A stretch of 64,000 bases of DNA from Candidatus Omnitrophota bacterium (GCA_030593065.1 JAUVHV010000008.1:1-64000), one strand, 5' to 3'; positions 30,226-40,137 are shown, counted from the stretch's first letter. Notes: generated from the sequence alone by a model not told the origin. Made by a program: numbers and translations.

Positions 30226-32309
30226 ATACACAAGACCTATTACTGGAAATCGGCACAGAGGAGATACCATCAGGATATTTTAATCATATCCTGGATCTTT
30301 TATCCTGCAGAGAAGAAGGCAGTATCAGGGGGTTGTTCGCGGCGAAAAATATAAACCTGCATAAGGCCTTTTCCTATAGCACTCCACGCAGGATTGTACT
30401 GCACATAAAAGATATACCAGTTGTTCAGGATATCTCTATGTTGGGGCCGCCTTTAAGAATAGCGCATGATCAGCAAAACAGGCCAACAAAGGCGCTCATG
30501 GCTTTTTTAAAGAAGAACAATGCGTCTATGAAAGATATAGCCATTGATAAGAGCGGACAAGAACCAAGGATCCTGCTTAAGAAAAAAGATGTGCCTAACG
30601 CCCAGATATTAACCGGCATATTGCCGGATATTATCAGGTTAATGGATTTTCCGAAAACCATGCGTTGGGATAACAGCGGCTTCGCGTTTGCCCGTCCCAT
30701 AAGGTGGCTGCTGGCCATCTTTGGCGAGAAGGTTATAAGTTTTGAATTTGCCGGATTGCGTTCATCATCAATTACATATGGGCATAGATTTTTAGGGCAC
30801 AAAAAGATTAAGGTAAAAAATGTGGAGGCCTATTTTAAGCTGCTCGATAAGAATTATGTAGTATGGGATAACGAAGCGCGTAAGGCAAAAATACTCTCTT
30901 ATCTCGAGAAAAAGAGATGGCATGATAATAAACAGCTTTTAAATGAGGTAAACAACCTGGTAGAGTTCCCGGTTTTTATAGAGGGGGAATTTAGAGAGGA
31001 ATATCTGAAAATACCAGGTGAAGTTCTTTTGGCAAGCATGTCCAAACATCAGAGGGTATTCTGCCTTGAAAATAAGAAAGGCGAGCTTGTAAACAGATTT
31101 GTAGGTGTGATAAACGGAAACTATGGAAACAGGAAGCAGATTAAAAAGAATTTTGAAAACGTACTCGGCGCACGGCTTAAAGACGCGCTTTTTTTCTATG
31201 AAGCAGATACTAAAAAGCCAATACAGTTTTGGTCTGAGGGCTTGAAGGGCGTAATATTTCATAAGAAGCTGGGTACAGTAGCGGAAAAAATTGAGCGTTT
31301 AAAAAAGATAGGGCTGTTTTTACTTAAAGCTACCGGGATCAATGGCTGTGATAAGAACTACCTTTTGCGTGCGATATCGCTTTGTAAAGCAGATCTTTTG
31401 ACACAGATGGTAAGGGAGTTTCCAAGCCTGCAGGGGGTCATCGGCAGATATTACGCGCTCCATTCCAATGAGCCTGAGCCAGTGGCAGATGCTATTGGTG
31501 AACATTATCTTCCACGGTTTGCAGGTGATGATCTACCGGCTACCAACCTTGGAATATTATGTTCGCTTGCGGATAAGATTGATAATATAGTATGTTATTT
31601 TAAAATAGGTAAATTTCCAAAAGGCGGGTGGGATCTTTACGCGCTCAGGCGGCAGGCGATAGCAATTATATCGATACTACAGAAGAAAAAGCTCCCGCTT
31701 TCATTGTCAGATACGTTCGATTTCGCATACTCTATCTGCCCCGGTGATTTCAATAAGGAGAAGTTAAAAAATATATTTTTAGATTTTTTTAAGGACAGGT
31801 TTATATATTTTAGTAAGATGAGGTTTGGCTATCGCCATGATATTATTGAAGCTGTAGCTGCCAGAGGCATTGACGATCTTTATAATTCGTTCTTGAAATT
31901 GGAATCATTAAATAGTATAATTGATGAACATTATTTTGAGAAATCACGCTCTGTAGTTGAGAGAACATATAATATAATAAAAGCCTCCAAAGATAGCGCA
32001 GATGGTGTTTTACCAGCCTTGCTCCAGGCACCGGAGGAGCAGGCTCTCTACAGGGAACTTAAGCAGCTTAAACCGATCTTTAAGCGGTGTTGCGCTGACA
32101 GAGAGTATGTAAAAGCGACACAGGTTTTTGGTGAATCACTCTCAGATATGGTCCATGATTTTTTTGATAAGGTAATGGTAAATGTAGATAATAAAGGTTT
32201 AAGGATCAACCGCTTAGGCCTACTTTCATGCATAAATAGGCTTTATATAGATAATATCGCGGATTTATCAAAGATAGTAAACGAAAACAAAACTGAAAGG
32301 GAGGGGTAG
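30222..32309 (+). CDS. glyS: Glycyl-tRNA synthetase beta subunit
   Basis: A 695-residue partner of GlyQ that binds tRNA-Gly. The N-terminus ([16 protein letters not shown]) and [20 protein letters not shown], together with an HD-like region and a C-terminal anticodon-binding region, are typical. ATG overlaps the glyQ stop. The stop lies four bases before ppdK. Confidence 0.97.
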   Translation: MNTQDLLLEIGTEEIPSGYFNHILDLLSCREEGSIRGLFAAKNINLHKAFSYSTPRRIVLHIKDIPVVQDISMLGPPLRIAHDQQNRPTKALMAFLKKNNASMKDIAIDKSGQEPRILLKKKDVPNAQILTGILPDIIRLMDFPKTMRWDNSGFAFARPIRWLLAIFGEKVISFEFAGLRSSSITYGHRFLGHKKIKVKNVEAYFKLLDKNYVVWDNEARKAKILSYLEKKRWHDNKQLLNEVNNLVEFPVFIEGEFREEYLKIPGEVLLASMSKHQRVFCLENKKGELVNRFVGVINGNYGNRKQIKKNFENVLGARLKDALFFYEADTKKPIQFWSEGLKGVIFHKKLGTVAEKIERLKKIGLFLLKATGINGCDKNYLLRAISLCKADLLTQMVREFPSLQGVIGRYYALHSNEPEPVADAIGEHYLPRFAGDDLPATNLGILCSLADKIDNIVCYFKIGKFPKGGWDLYALRRQAIAIISILQKKKLPLSLSDTFDFAYSICPGDFNKEKLKNIFLDFFKDRFIYFSKMRFGYRHDIIEAVAARGIDDLYNSFLKLESLNSIIDEHYFEKSRSVVERTYNIIKASKDSADGVLPALLQAPEEQALYRELKQLKPIFKRCCADREYVKATQVFGESLSDMVHDFFDKVMVNVDNKGLRINRLGLLSCINRLYIDNIADLSKIVNENKTEREG

Positions 32310-32313
32310 CAAT

Positions 32314-34989
32314 ATGGCAGTAGCAGCAATTAAGAAGAAATCTAAGGGCGGCAATGCAGGTAAAAAAAAGACTAAATATGTATATTTTTTCGGGGGCAGC
32401 AAGAGCGAAGGAAATACAAAAATGAAAAATCTCCTTGGCGGGAAAGGTTCTAATCTTGCGGAGATGTCCAATTTGGGCATACCAGTACCTGCCGGGTTTA
32501 CCATAACGACAGAGGCCTGTATCAAGTTTTACGATAAAAATAAAAAATACCCTCAGGGCATGATGGAGCAGGTTGAGAAGAGTTTAAGAAAGCTTGAGAC
32601 TGTAATGGGTAAGAGACTGGGTGATAATTCTGATCCTTTGCTTGTTTCCGTTCGTTCCGGGTCAAGAGTCTCTATGCCGGGTATGATGGATACGGTTCTC
32701 AATCTTGGTTTGAATGATATATCGGTCAAAAGCCTCGCAAAGAAATCCGGTAATGAACGCTTTGCTTATGATGCTTATCGCAGGTTCTGTCAGATGTTTG
32801 GCGATGTAGTTTTAGGAATGGAGCATGCCGGTTTTGAGCAGATACTTCATTCAAAAAAGCAACAGAGAAAAATAAAACTTGATACAGAACTTAATACAGA
32901 GGATCTTAAAGAGATCGTAGAAGCGTATAAAAAGCTCATTATGAAGAAGAAAAGATTCTCTTTTCCTCAGGATCCCATGAAACAACTTAAGATGGCGATC
33001 AACGCGGTCTTTAGCTCATGGGATAATGAACGCGCAATAAAATATAGAAATTTAAACTCCATTCCTCATGATTGGGGTACTGCTGTAAATATCCAGGCTA
33101 TGGTGTTTGGTAATCTTGATGAAGATTCCGGAACCGGTGTTGCCTTTACCAGGGATCCCGGCACAGGAGAAAAGAAATTTTATGGTGAGTATCTTATGAA
33201 TGCACAGGGTGAAGACGTTGTAGCAGGCACAAGAACGCCTTTGCCTATTAATAAGCTTAAGGATAGTATGCCGCGAATCTATCTTGAACTTGTATCAATA
33301 TATAAAAGGCTTGAGAAGCATTACAGAGATATGCAGGATCTGGAATTTACCATACAGGATAAGAAGCTCTATATTCTTCAGACCAGGACAGGAAAGCGTA
33401 CTGCGCAAGCTGCGATCAAGATTGCGATAGACATGGCAGGAGAGGGCCTTATAAGCACAGAAGAAGCAATTTTAAGGGTTAAACCGCAACAATTGGACCA
33501 GCTGCTTCACCCCATGATAGATCCAAAGGCAAAATTATCAATAATTGCTAAAGGGTTGCCTGCGTCTCCAGGTGCGGCAGTAGGAAAAGTAGTCTTTACA
33601 GCGGAAAAGGCTGAATCTATGGCAGAAAAAGGCGAGAAGGTTATACTTGTAAGGATTGAGACCTCGCCAGAAGATATAGGCGGTATGGCTGCTGCTCAGG
33701 GTATTCTTACCGCCTTTGGCGGCATGACTTCACATGCCGCGGTAGTTGGGCGCGGAATGGGCAAATGCTGCGTTGTCGGCTGTAGCGAGATAACAGTAAG
33801 TATAAAGGATAAAAACTTTACTGTAAAAGGAGAGAAGATAAAAGAAGGTGATATAATTACATTAAATGGAAACACCGGAGATGTGATTCTCGGAGAAGTC
33901 GGCCTTATTAAACCTGAGGTAACCGGAAGTTTTAAGATCTTGATGAGCTGGGCTGATAAGGTAAGAAAGCTTAAGGTCAGAACAAACGCGGATACCCCTC
34001 ATGACGCGAATGTAGCAATAAGTTTTTGCGCGGAGGGTATTGGCCTATGCCGAACAGAACATATGTTTTTTGGCAAAGATAGAATACCTCTTGTAAGGAC
34101 AATGATACTTGCGGAGAATACTGTTGCACGGGAAAAAGCGCTTTCCAAGCTTTTGCCTCTTCAGAAAAAGGATTTCAAGGGTATATTTAAAGTTATGAAA
34201 GGTAAACCTGTCACAATAAGGCTGCTTGACCCGCCTCTGCATGAATTCCTGCCGCATACTGATAAAGAGAAGCAAGAGATGGCAAAAATGATGAAGGTTG
34301 ATAAGAAAAAGATTTCAGATCTTTGCCAGAATTTACATGAATTGAATCCTATGCTTGGGCATCGTGGCTGCAGGCTTGGTATCACATACCCCGAGATTTA
34401 CAGGATGCAGGTAAAGGCAATTATAGGCGCAGCTTGTGAACTTGCCAAGAAGGGGCATAAGATAATACCGGAGATTATGATACCTTTAGTAGGCCATATT
34501 AACGAGCTTGTTTTTACCAAGAAACACGCTGTTGAAGTTTGCGAGAGTGTGCTAAAGAGCCACAAGATACGCATGAAGTATCTTATCGGTACCATGATTG
34601 AAATACCGCGTGCCGCGCTCACAGCGGACAAGATAGCTACAGAGGCGGAATTTTTCAGCTTTGGTACGAATGATTTAACTCAACTTGGATTTGGGTTTTC
34701 AAGGGATGATATTGGAAAATTTTTGCCTTCATATATAGCCAGCGGTATTCTTGAAAATGATCCGTTTGCTACTATTGACCAGGATGGGATAGGCCAGCTT
34801 ATTAAGATGGGTGTCGAGAAAGGCAGAAGCGTAAAGCCTGATTTGAAGATAGGGATATGCGGAGAACATGGTGGTGATCCTGAGAGCGTAAAGTTCTGTC
34901 ATGAGATAGGGCTTGACTATGTAAGCTGCTCACCATACAGGGTGCCTATAGCAAGGCTCGCGGCGGCGCACGCGGCAATTATGCAGTAA
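32314..34989 (+). CDS. ppdK: Pyruvate, phosphate dikinase
   Basis: An 891-residue PPDK interconverting pyruvate + ATP + Pi and PEP + AMP + PPi. Order: a Lys-rich N-terminal extension (about 1-25), the ATP-grasp region (GGKGSNLAEM, VRSGSRVSMPGMMDT), the swivelling phosphohistidine domain (GGMTSHAAVVGRGMG, His at about 474) and the PEP/pyruvate TIM barrel ending with ICGEHGGDPESV and the catalytic Cys in YVSCSPYR. In anaerobes PPDK often runs glycolytically with PPi. It follows glyS by four bases. Confidence 0.97.
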   Translation: MAVAAIKKKSKGGNAGKKKTKYVYFFGGSKSEGNTKMKNLLGGKGSNLAEMSNLGIPVPAGFTITTEACIKFYDKNKKYPQGMMEQVEKSLRKLETVMGKRLGDNSDPLLVSVRSGSRVSMPGMMDTVLNLGLNDISVKSLAKKSGNERFAYDAYRRFCQMFGDVVLGMEHAGFEQILHSKKQQRKIKLDTELNTEDLKEIVEAYKKLIMKKKRFSFPQDPMKQLKMAINAVFSSWDNERAIKYRNLNSIPHDWGTAVNIQAMVFGNLDEDSGTGVAFTRDPGTGEKKFYGEYLMNAQGEDVVAGTRTPLPINKLKDSMPRIYLELVSIYKRLEKHYRDMQDLEFTIQDKKLYILQTRTGKRTAQAAIKIAIDMAGEGLISTEEAILRVKPQQLDQLLHPMIDPKAKLSIIAKGLPASPGAAVGKVVFTAEKAESMAEKGEKVILVRIETSPEDIGGMAAAQGILTAFGGMTSHAAVVGRGMGKCCVVGCSEITVSIKDKNFTVKGEKIKEGDIITLNGNTGDVILGEVGLIKPEVTGSFKILMSWADKVRKLKVRTNADTPHDANVAISFCAEGIGLCRTEHMFFGKDRIPLVRTMILAENTVAREKALSKLLPLQKKDFKGIFKVMKGKPVTIRLLDPPLHEFLPHTDKEKQEMAKMMKVDKKKISDLCQNLHELNPMLGHRGCRLGITYPEIYRMQVKAIIGAACELAKKGHKIIPEIMIPLVGHINELVFTKKHAVEVCESVLKSHKIRMKYLIGTMIEIPRAALTADKIATEAEFFSFGTNDLTQLGFGFSRDDIGKFLPSYIASGILENDPFATIDQDGIGQLIKMGVEKGRSVKPDLKIGICGEHGGDPESVKFCHEIGLDYVSCSPYRVPIARLAAAHAAIMQ

Positions 34990-35022
34990 GCTTTTTATTT
35001 TAAAAGGGAGTAGGCGATAGCT

Positions 35023-35871
35023 ATGTTTAACAAAAATGTTCTGATGCTTTATTTTAAGGATATAGAGTCGTTCCCTCTTTTAAACCATGATGAAGAGATA
35101 AAACTGGCCAAGCGAATAAAGAGGAAAGACTCAACTGCCTCTAAAATTATGGTGCAATCAAACCTGAGGCTGGTTGTTAGTATAGCTAAGAGATATGTCT
35201 ATACAGGCCTCCCTTTGCTCGATATTATCGAGGAAGGAAATATTGGCCTTATGAAGGCTGTCAAAAAATATGATCCAAGCAGAGGTTATAGGTTTTCAAC
35301 CTATGCGGCGTGGTGGATACGTCAATATATTATGAGAGCCATTGCGAATCAGGGCAAGACTATCAGAGTTCCGGTGTATATGGTTGAAACGATTATAAGA
35401 TATAAAAAGGTTGTTGAGGAGCTTAAGCATAGGTTCAAAAGGAAACCTAGTGTAAGTGAAATTGCGAAAAGAATGAAACTTTCAGTAAAAAAAATTGGCC
35501 AGATAACGCTGGCAGCGCAGTCACAGCCGACATCTATGGAGACCCCTATTGGCGAGGAGCAGGCAGGCAAATTCCTTGAACTGATAGAGGATGAAGGCGC
35601 GCATTTACCTGATGAAAGGATGTCCGATGCTCTCAGAGACGAGCGTATCAGAAAGCTGCTGGATAAGCTTGAGTTAAGAGACAAAAAGATTCTTATGTTG
35701 CGTTTTGGACTTGATGAGAAGAAGGTTTTTACTCTCCAGGAGATTGCAAAGAGACTTAAGATTACGAAGGAGCGGGTTCGTCAGATAGAAAAAAGGGCTA
35801 TAGGGAAGCTGAAAAAAATGATAATAGATGAGGGCGTAAAAGAAGGCATGGAAGCAGGGGATGTGTTGTGA
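35023..35871 (+). CDS. Sigma-70 family RNA polymerase sigma factor, primary-like (group 1/2)
   Basis: A 282-residue factor with regions 1.2 to 4.2 and no long N-terminal region 1.1. Region 2 (SNLRLVVSIAKRY, GYRFSTYAAWWIRQYI) matches the helices that melt and read TATAAT; region 4.2 (TLQEIAKRLKITKERVRQIE) reads TTGACA. The window's promoters fit this specificity. GGGAG precedes the ATG. Group 2 (RpoS/SigA-like) is favoured by length, but it could be the main sigma of a reduced genome. It overlaps apt by four bases. Confidence 0.9.
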   Translation: MFNKNVLMLYFKDIESFPLLNHDEEIKLAKRIKRKDSTASKIMVQSNLRLVVSIAKRYVYTGLPLLDIIEEGNIGLMKAVKKYDPSRGYRFSTYAAWWIRQYIMRAIANQGKTIRVPVYMVETIIRYKKVVEELKHRFKRKPSVSEIAKRMKLSVKKIGQITLAAQSQPTSMETPIGEEQAGKFLELIEDEGAHLPDERMSDALRDERIRKLLDKLELRDKKILMLRFGLDEKKVFTLQEIAKRLKITKERVRQIEKRAIGKLKKMIIDEGVKEGMEAGDVL

Positions 35872-36386
35872 ACATAAACTTAAAAGACCATATAAGAGAT
35901 ATTCCGGATTTTCCGAAAAAGGGTATTATTTTTAAGGATATCACAACTCTCCTGGGGCACAGGCAAGCGTTTAAAAAGGTTATCGATGTTTTTGTTAAGC
36001 GGTATCGCGATAAGTCTATAGATAAGGTTGTGGCAGCTGACGCGCGTGGTTTTATCATTGGCAGTGTTTTAGCTTATGAGCTTGGCGCTGGTTTTGTGCC
36101 CGTACGAAAAAAGGGCAAACTTCCATATAAGACAGTAGAGATTTCATATGAACTTGAATACGGGAATGATACTCTCTGCATGCATGAAGATGCCATACTT
36201 GAAAATGAGTCGGTCTTAATTGTTGATGATCTTTTAGCGACAGGCGGTACGGCAAAGGCAACATGCGACCTGGTCAAAAAACAAAAAGGAAAGATTATTG
36301 AAGTTGCCTTTATGATCGAGTTAGCGTTTTTAAATGGCCGTGACAAGCTGAAAGGCTATAAGGTCTTTTCGCAGGTTGTTTACTGA
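35868..36386 (+). CDS. apt: Adenine phosphoribosyltransferase
   Basis: A 172-residue type I phosphoribosyltransferase that salvages adenine to AMP using PRPP. The PRPP motif reads VLIVDDLLATGGTA (near 123-136); the N-terminal DIPDFPKKGIIFKDITTLL is characteristic of APT. Start is GTG 35868, sharing bases with the sigma-factor stop (GTGA). tRNA-Arg begins 12 bases after its stop. Confidence 0.96.
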   Translation: MNINLKDHIRDIPDFPKKGIIFKDITTLLGHRQAFKKVIDVFVKRYRDKSIDKVVAADARGFIIGSVLAYELGAGFVPVRKKGKLPYKTVEISYELEYGNDTLCMHEDAILENESVLIVDDLLATGGTAKATCDLVKKQKGKIIEVAFMIELAFLNGRDKLKGYKVFSQVVY

Positions 36387-36398
36387 TTAAACGAATTT

Positions 36399-36474
36399 GC
36401 CCCTATAGCTCAGGTGGATAGAGCGACGGTTTCCTAAACCGTAAGCCCGTGTTCGAGTCGCGGTAGGGGCACCA
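36399..36474 (+). tRNA. tRNA-Arg (anticodon CCT)
   Basis: A 76-base cloverleaf: acceptor arms GCCCCTA (36399-36405) and TAGGGGC (36464-36470), D arm with AGCTC, anticodon stem ACGGT/ACCGT around loop TTCCTAA with CCT at 36433-36435, T loop GTTCGAG, and an encoded CCA (36472-36474). It reads the AGG codon. It lies 12 bases after apt with no separate promoter visible, so it may be processed from the upstream transcript. Confidence 0.97.
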
Positions 36475-36556
36475 TAAATTTTTAGTAAGTGTTCAAAACA
36501 GTTTCAATACTCAATAGCTGTATGAAGTGCCTAATTTATAAAAGGTGGTGAAGCCT

Positions 36557-37333
36557 ATGGAAGAGAAGAGATACCCGTTATCGGTTGTAACGATGACGAA
36601 AAATTCAGGTGAAAAGATTATAGATTGCCTTGAGAGCGTTAAATGGTGCGATGATATTGTTATAGTTGATGATTTTAGCAGAGACAATACATTAGAGCTT
36701 GTACGCGGGTATACCGATAACATTCATCAGCGCAGATGGGAAAATGAAGGAGTCCAGCGAAATTTCGCGTATTCGAAAGCGAGGAATGAATATATATTAA
36801 GCCTGGATAGCGACGAAAGGGTTACAGCGGAATTAAAGGATGAAATTATAGCGCTTATTGAAAAAGGTTTTACATATAACGGTTATAATATCCCCCACCG
36901 CAATTTTATAGGAGAGAGGTGGATTCAGCATGGTGGTTGGTATCCGAACGCCAAGCTCAAGCTTTTTAAAAAGAGCGCGTTTAAATACGCGGAGGAAGAG
37001 TATCACCCCCCCGCGATAATGGAAGGTGACCGCCTTACTTTAAACGGGGAGATAGTTCATTTCGCTTACAGGGATTTTGCTGATATGCTCAGCAAGTTGA
37101 ACCACCAGACAAACTTTGAAGCAAGAAAATGGTTTCGTGATAAAAGAAAGATGTCTCTTGCGCGCGCGATAAGAAAAACCATTGACAGATTTTTAAAGGC
37201 TTTTGTGCTGAAGCAGGGGTTTCGCGATGGATTCTTAGGCTTTATGCTGGCTGGATTAGGCGGATTCTATCAGATCCTATCATACGCCAAATTTGTCGAG
37301 CTAAAGGAGAGAGCGGATAATGAAAAAGAATAG
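36557..37333 (+). CDS. Glycosyltransferase family 2 (WaaE/KdtX-like)
   Basis: From ATG 36557 (site AGGTGGTG) a 258-residue inverting GT-A enzyme: LSVVTMTKNSGEKI at the start, VDDFSRDNT, and the DxD-type LSLDSDERVT near residue 81; a C-terminal hydrophobic helix may contact the membrane. This form resembles LPS core glucosyltransferases of the WaaE group, but the acceptor is not deducible. An upstream GTG at 36545 is less likely. It overlaps the PHP gene by 14 bases. Confidence 0.85.
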   Translation: MEEKRYPLSVVTMTKNSGEKIIDCLESVKWCDDIVIVDDFSRDNTLELVRGYTDNIHQRRWENEGVQRNFAYSKARNEYILSLDSDERVTAELKDEIIALIEKGFTYNGYNIPHRNFIGERWIQHGGWYPNAKLKLFKKSAFKYAEEEYHPPAIMEGDRLTLNGEIVHFAYRDFADMLSKLNHQTNFEARKWFRDKRKMSLARAIRKTIDRFLKAFVLKQGFRDGFLGFMLAGLGGFYQILSYAKFVELKERADNEKE

Positions 37334-37985
37334 GGGGCTGATAGACTTACATACTCACAGCCTATTAAGTGACGGCCTGCTTTTACCAAGCGAGCTGGTA
37401 AGAAGATATGAGGTTGCTGGTTTTAGGGCGGTTGCAATAACTGATCATGTTGACTTATCTAACATAGATTTTATAATTGAGGCACTAGTCAAAGTTTCTA
37501 AGCAGTTAAACAGGTACTGGAAGATCAAAACAATTCCGGGCGTTGAGCTTACTCATATTCCATTGCAGCAGTTTTCATCTCTGGTAATACATGCGAGAAA
37601 GAAAGGAGCCCTACTTATAGTAGCGCATGGTGAGTCGCCTGCTGAACCGGTGATAAAAGGCACCAATAGATCTGCAATAGAAGCGGGTGTCGATATATTA
37701 GCGCACCCCGGAAAGATTACAGAAGAAGATGTTTTACTCGCGGCCAAAAATGGTACCTGTCTTGAGATTACAACACGCAAAGGCCACTCTGTGACAAATG
37801 CGCATGTTGCGAATATGGCAAAAAAATATTCAGCAAAAATTTTAATAAATTCTGATTCGCATTCACCCGAAAACATACCATCTAAGGTGTTGTTTGAAAA
37901 GATAGCAAAGTCGGCGGGCTTATCCGGCAAAGACATAGTACAAGCATACAGAGATTCAGAAGCGCTCATTCAGAAAATTTGTTGA
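37320..37985 (+). CDS. PHP-domain phosphoesterase
   Basis: A 221-residue single-domain PHP protein: DLHTHSLLSDG, AITDHVD, PGVELTH, VAHGE, LAHPG and NSDSHSPEN supply the usual metal-binding His/Asp/Glu set, so it looks active. Relatives include histidinol-phosphatase and nucleoside-phosphate phosphoesterases; the substrate cannot be read from sequence. It overlaps the glycosyltransferase by 14 bases. Confidence 0.85.
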   Translation: MKKNRGLIDLHTHSLLSDGLLLPSELVRRYEVAGFRAVAITDHVDLSNIDFIIEALVKVSKQLNRYWKIKTIPGVELTHIPLQQFSSLVIHARKKGALLIVAHGESPAEPVIKGTNRSAIEAGVDILAHPGKITEEDVLLAAKNGTCLEITTRKGHSVTNAHVANMAKKYSAKILINSDSHSPENIPSKVLFEKIAKSAGLSGKDIVQAYRDSEALIQKIC

Positions 37986-37999
37986 TCCGCGGTATTATC

Positions 38000-38028
38000 T
38001 TGACGTTAGCGTAGTTCATCATTATTAT
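38000..38028 (+). promoter_or_regulatory. Promoter for lipoprotein gene 38048
   Basis: TTGACG (38000-38005), 17-base spacer, TATTAT (38023-38028); the start codon is 20 bases further on, after AAAGGAGG. Confidence 0.7.
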
Positions 38029-38047
38029 ATACGTAAAGGAGGTTTGT

Positions 38048-38509
38048 ATGTTTATAAGATATTCATTTATAATGTTAGCAAGCGTGTTGTTACTTGCCGG
38101 TTGCGCGACATCTGGCCCTGTTTTAGATGATGATATTAAAGCTCCAAAGGCATTGAATGTTTCAACTGCTTTAAAATTTGTTGATGTGCCGGTGCCATCC
38201 GGTTTTAAGATGATTACTTCACAATCATTTACATTTGAGAATGATGTGTTGCGTGTTGGTATATTAAAATATAAAGGAAGAGCAAGCGGAGATCGTGTAG
38301 CCAATTTTTACAAGGATCAGATGCCGTTATATAATTGGCGTTTTACAAATATGCTGGAATATGGCAGAAAGATATTAAATTTTGAAAGAGAAGACCAGAA
38401 CTGTATAATTGTAATTGAACCTCAGGGGATGAGCGTCTTTGTGACAATAACTATTGCTCCAAAGTCAGGCAGGGCAATAACTTACAAATCAGTAACAAGG
38501 GATGATTAA
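38048..38509 (+). CDS. Lipoprotein of unknown function
   Basis: A 153-residue protein with a lipoprotein signal peptide (LLAGC, Cys near residue 19). The mature part has a VPVPSGFK motif and a conserved-looking block YKDQMPLYNWRF followed by alternating beta strands. I know no function for it. It has its own promoter and a strong AAAGGAGG site. The region to the next gene holds the long leader of the outer-membrane protein. Confidence 0.7.
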   Translation: MFIRYSFIMLASVLLLAGCATSGPVLDDDIKAPKALNVSTALKFVDVPVPSGFKMITSQSFTFENDVLRVGILKYKGRASGDRVANFYKDQMPLYNWRFTNMLEYGRKILNFEREDQNCIIVIEPQGMSVFVTITIAPKSGRAITYKSVTRDD

Positions 38510-38533
38510 AAAAGCTGTTTTTGTATTTTTTTA

Positions 38534-38562
38534 TTGACACAACACGCTTAATTTGATATTAT
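38534..38562 (+). promoter_or_regulatory. Promoter of the outer-membrane barrel gene
   Basis: TTGACA (38534-38539), 17-base spacer, TATTAT (38557-38562). The implied start near 38569 leaves an untranslated leader of about 175 bases. Confidence 0.75.
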
Positions 38563-38587
38563 TAACATGTATAATATGCCTTAGACG

Positions 38588-38704
38588 CCATAGATGATTC
38601 AAAAAAGGCAAAGATTGGAGGTGAAAAAAATAGAGTCGCGAATCATCAAGATATGGTGAGGAACATAGAAAGCAAAAAGGTATTGTGCGAGAGTGCATAA
38701 TACC
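38588..38704 (+). promoter_or_regulatory. Structured 5' leader of the outer-membrane barrel gene
   Basis: Two stems can form. Stem 1: CCATAGATGATTC (38588-38600) pairs with GAATCATC (38640-38647) and, past a four-base bulge, TATGG (38652-38656); its loop contains GGAGGTG. Stem 2: GGTATTGTGC (38679-38688) pairs with GCATAATACC (38695-38704), ten pairs including one G-U, six-base loop. Neither is followed by a T-run. The true ribosome site AAAAGGAG comes after stem 2. I do not recognise a known riboswitch class. Confidence 0.5.
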
Positions 38705-38744
38705 TATTAAGTTAAATTGTAATATATTAAAAGGAGAATATTTA

Positions 38745-40115
38745 ATGAGAATTTTAACAGGAATATGCGTAGCAGCTTTATTGGTTGCTTTTGCAGTTCC
38801 AGCCTTTGCTGAAACGCAGAATATAAAGGTTTCTGGTGACATTAAGGTTGCTTATGTATATCAGCATGATATTGATTATCTTAGCAATGATAGTGACAAC
38901 CAGAACTTCTTTATGAATCAGATTGGCTTGAACGTGGAAGCAGATTTAACAGACAATGTATCAACATACATTCGTCTTATCAACGAAAGAGACTGGAACG
39001 CTGAAGAGGGTTCTGGTGGTACAAGCGCACAGTTTGATATCAAGCTTGACGAAGCATATGTAACAATGAAAGAGGTGCTTTACGCTCCTTTAACACTGCA
39101 AATTGGTCGTCAGAATATCTGGCTTGGTAAAGGACTTGTAATTGGTAATGCCGGCCCTAACGTGTGGGATGAGGGTGGATTGCCAACAACTGTACAAGAG
39201 ATGAGTGACTTGACAGCATTTGATGCTATCAGAGCAACTCTTGATTATGATCCATGGACAATTGATTTGATCTATTCAAAGATTGATGCTGACGGCAATG
39301 CTGTAGATACAAACAACCATGATGATACAGATCTCTATGTCGCGAATCTTGGCTATGATTTCACAAAGTATGACGCGGAAGCAGAGCTATACTACATATA
39401 CAAACATGATAGAGTTGCTACTGCCGCTGGAACAGGTCCAAAGAGTGTAGACGAAATTCACACCATTGGTTTAAGAGGCAGCTTAGTTCCTTTTGAAAAC
39501 CTCAACCTCTGGGCAGAAGGTGCTTTGCAGTTTGGTGAATATAGAAATGAGCCTGCAATAGGTAAGGATCGTGAAGCTGCCGCGCTTGATGCTGGCGCAG
39601 AGTTTACTTTTGTAGATTCTAAGTGGACACCTAAGCTTGGTGCGGAAGCTATGTTGCTTACAGGTAACGAGGCAACTTCGACTACTGACAGTCACTGGCA
39701 GGCATGGGAACCTCTGTATCGCGGTAAGTTTGATAACTACTTGCTCGATTTCAGAAATATCACAAAAGCAACATGGACTGATGCAGCTGATCAGCGTAAC
39801 GTAGCCGCAAACGATAACAACAGCGGTATGACAAACTTGGTATCTTTGGCATTTTTCGGCAGCATAGAGCCGATGACAGATATAACTCTGGATGCAAGAG
39901 TTACATGGGAAAGATTTGATAAAAAACCAGTAGAAGATATGAAAACTGGTATAGGTACTGAGCTTGATGCAAAGCTTACCTATGATTACACAGAAGATGT
40001 GGCATTTACAGTAGCAGGTGGTGTGCTGTGGCCAGGTAATTACTATAAGCAGGGTGCTGATAGTAGCAGCCACACAGCAGCACAGATAGTAGCAGCAACA
40101 ACAGTAGACTTCTAA
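38745..40115 (+). CDS. Alginate-export-type outer-membrane beta-barrel protein
   Basis: From ATG 38745 (site AAAAGGAG) a 456-residue protein: signal peptide cleaved after PAFA (about residue 22), then repeated amphipathic strands, a QIGRQNIWLGKG segment typical of the alginate-export porin family, and a C-terminal Phe (TVDF), the usual barrel-assembly signal. It probably forms an outer-membrane channel; the substrate is unknown. Strong promoter, long structured leader and a perfect terminator suggest a highly expressed monocistronic gene. Confidence 0.85.
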   Translation: MRILTGICVAALLVAFAVPAFAETQNIKVSGDIKVAYVYQHDIDYLSNDSDNQNFFMNQIGLNVEADLTDNVSTYIRLINERDWNAEEGSGGTSAQFDIKLDEAYVTMKEVLYAPLTLQIGRQNIWLGKGLVIGNAGPNVWDEGGLPTTVQEMSDLTAFDAIRATLDYDPWTIDLIYSKIDADGNAVDTNNHDDTDLYVANLGYDFTKYDAEAELYYIYKHDRVATAAGTGPKSVDEIHTIGLRGSLVPFENLNLWAEGALQFGEYRNEPAIGKDREAAALDAGAEFTFVDSKWTPKLGAEAMLLTGNEATSTTDSHWQAWEPLYRGKFDNYLLDFRNITKATWTDAADQRNVAANDNNSGMTNLVSLAFFGSIEPMTDITLDARVTWERFDKKPVEDMKTGIGTELDAKLTYDYTEDVAFTVAGGVLWPGNYYKQGADSSSHTAAQIVAATTVDF

Positions 40116-40137
40116 AATACCAGAGGTTAAGTTTCAG

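Noticed and set aside
38588-38704. c-di-GMP (GEMM) riboswitch in the porin leader
   Set aside because: The conserved GEMM core sequences and tetraloop receptor pattern are not visible; only generic stems are.
38685-38744. GTG 38685 as start of the outer-membrane barrel protein
   Set aside because: It lies inside a hairpin with no ribosome site and would bury the signal peptide; ATG 38745 has AAAAGGAG and a standard signal peptide.
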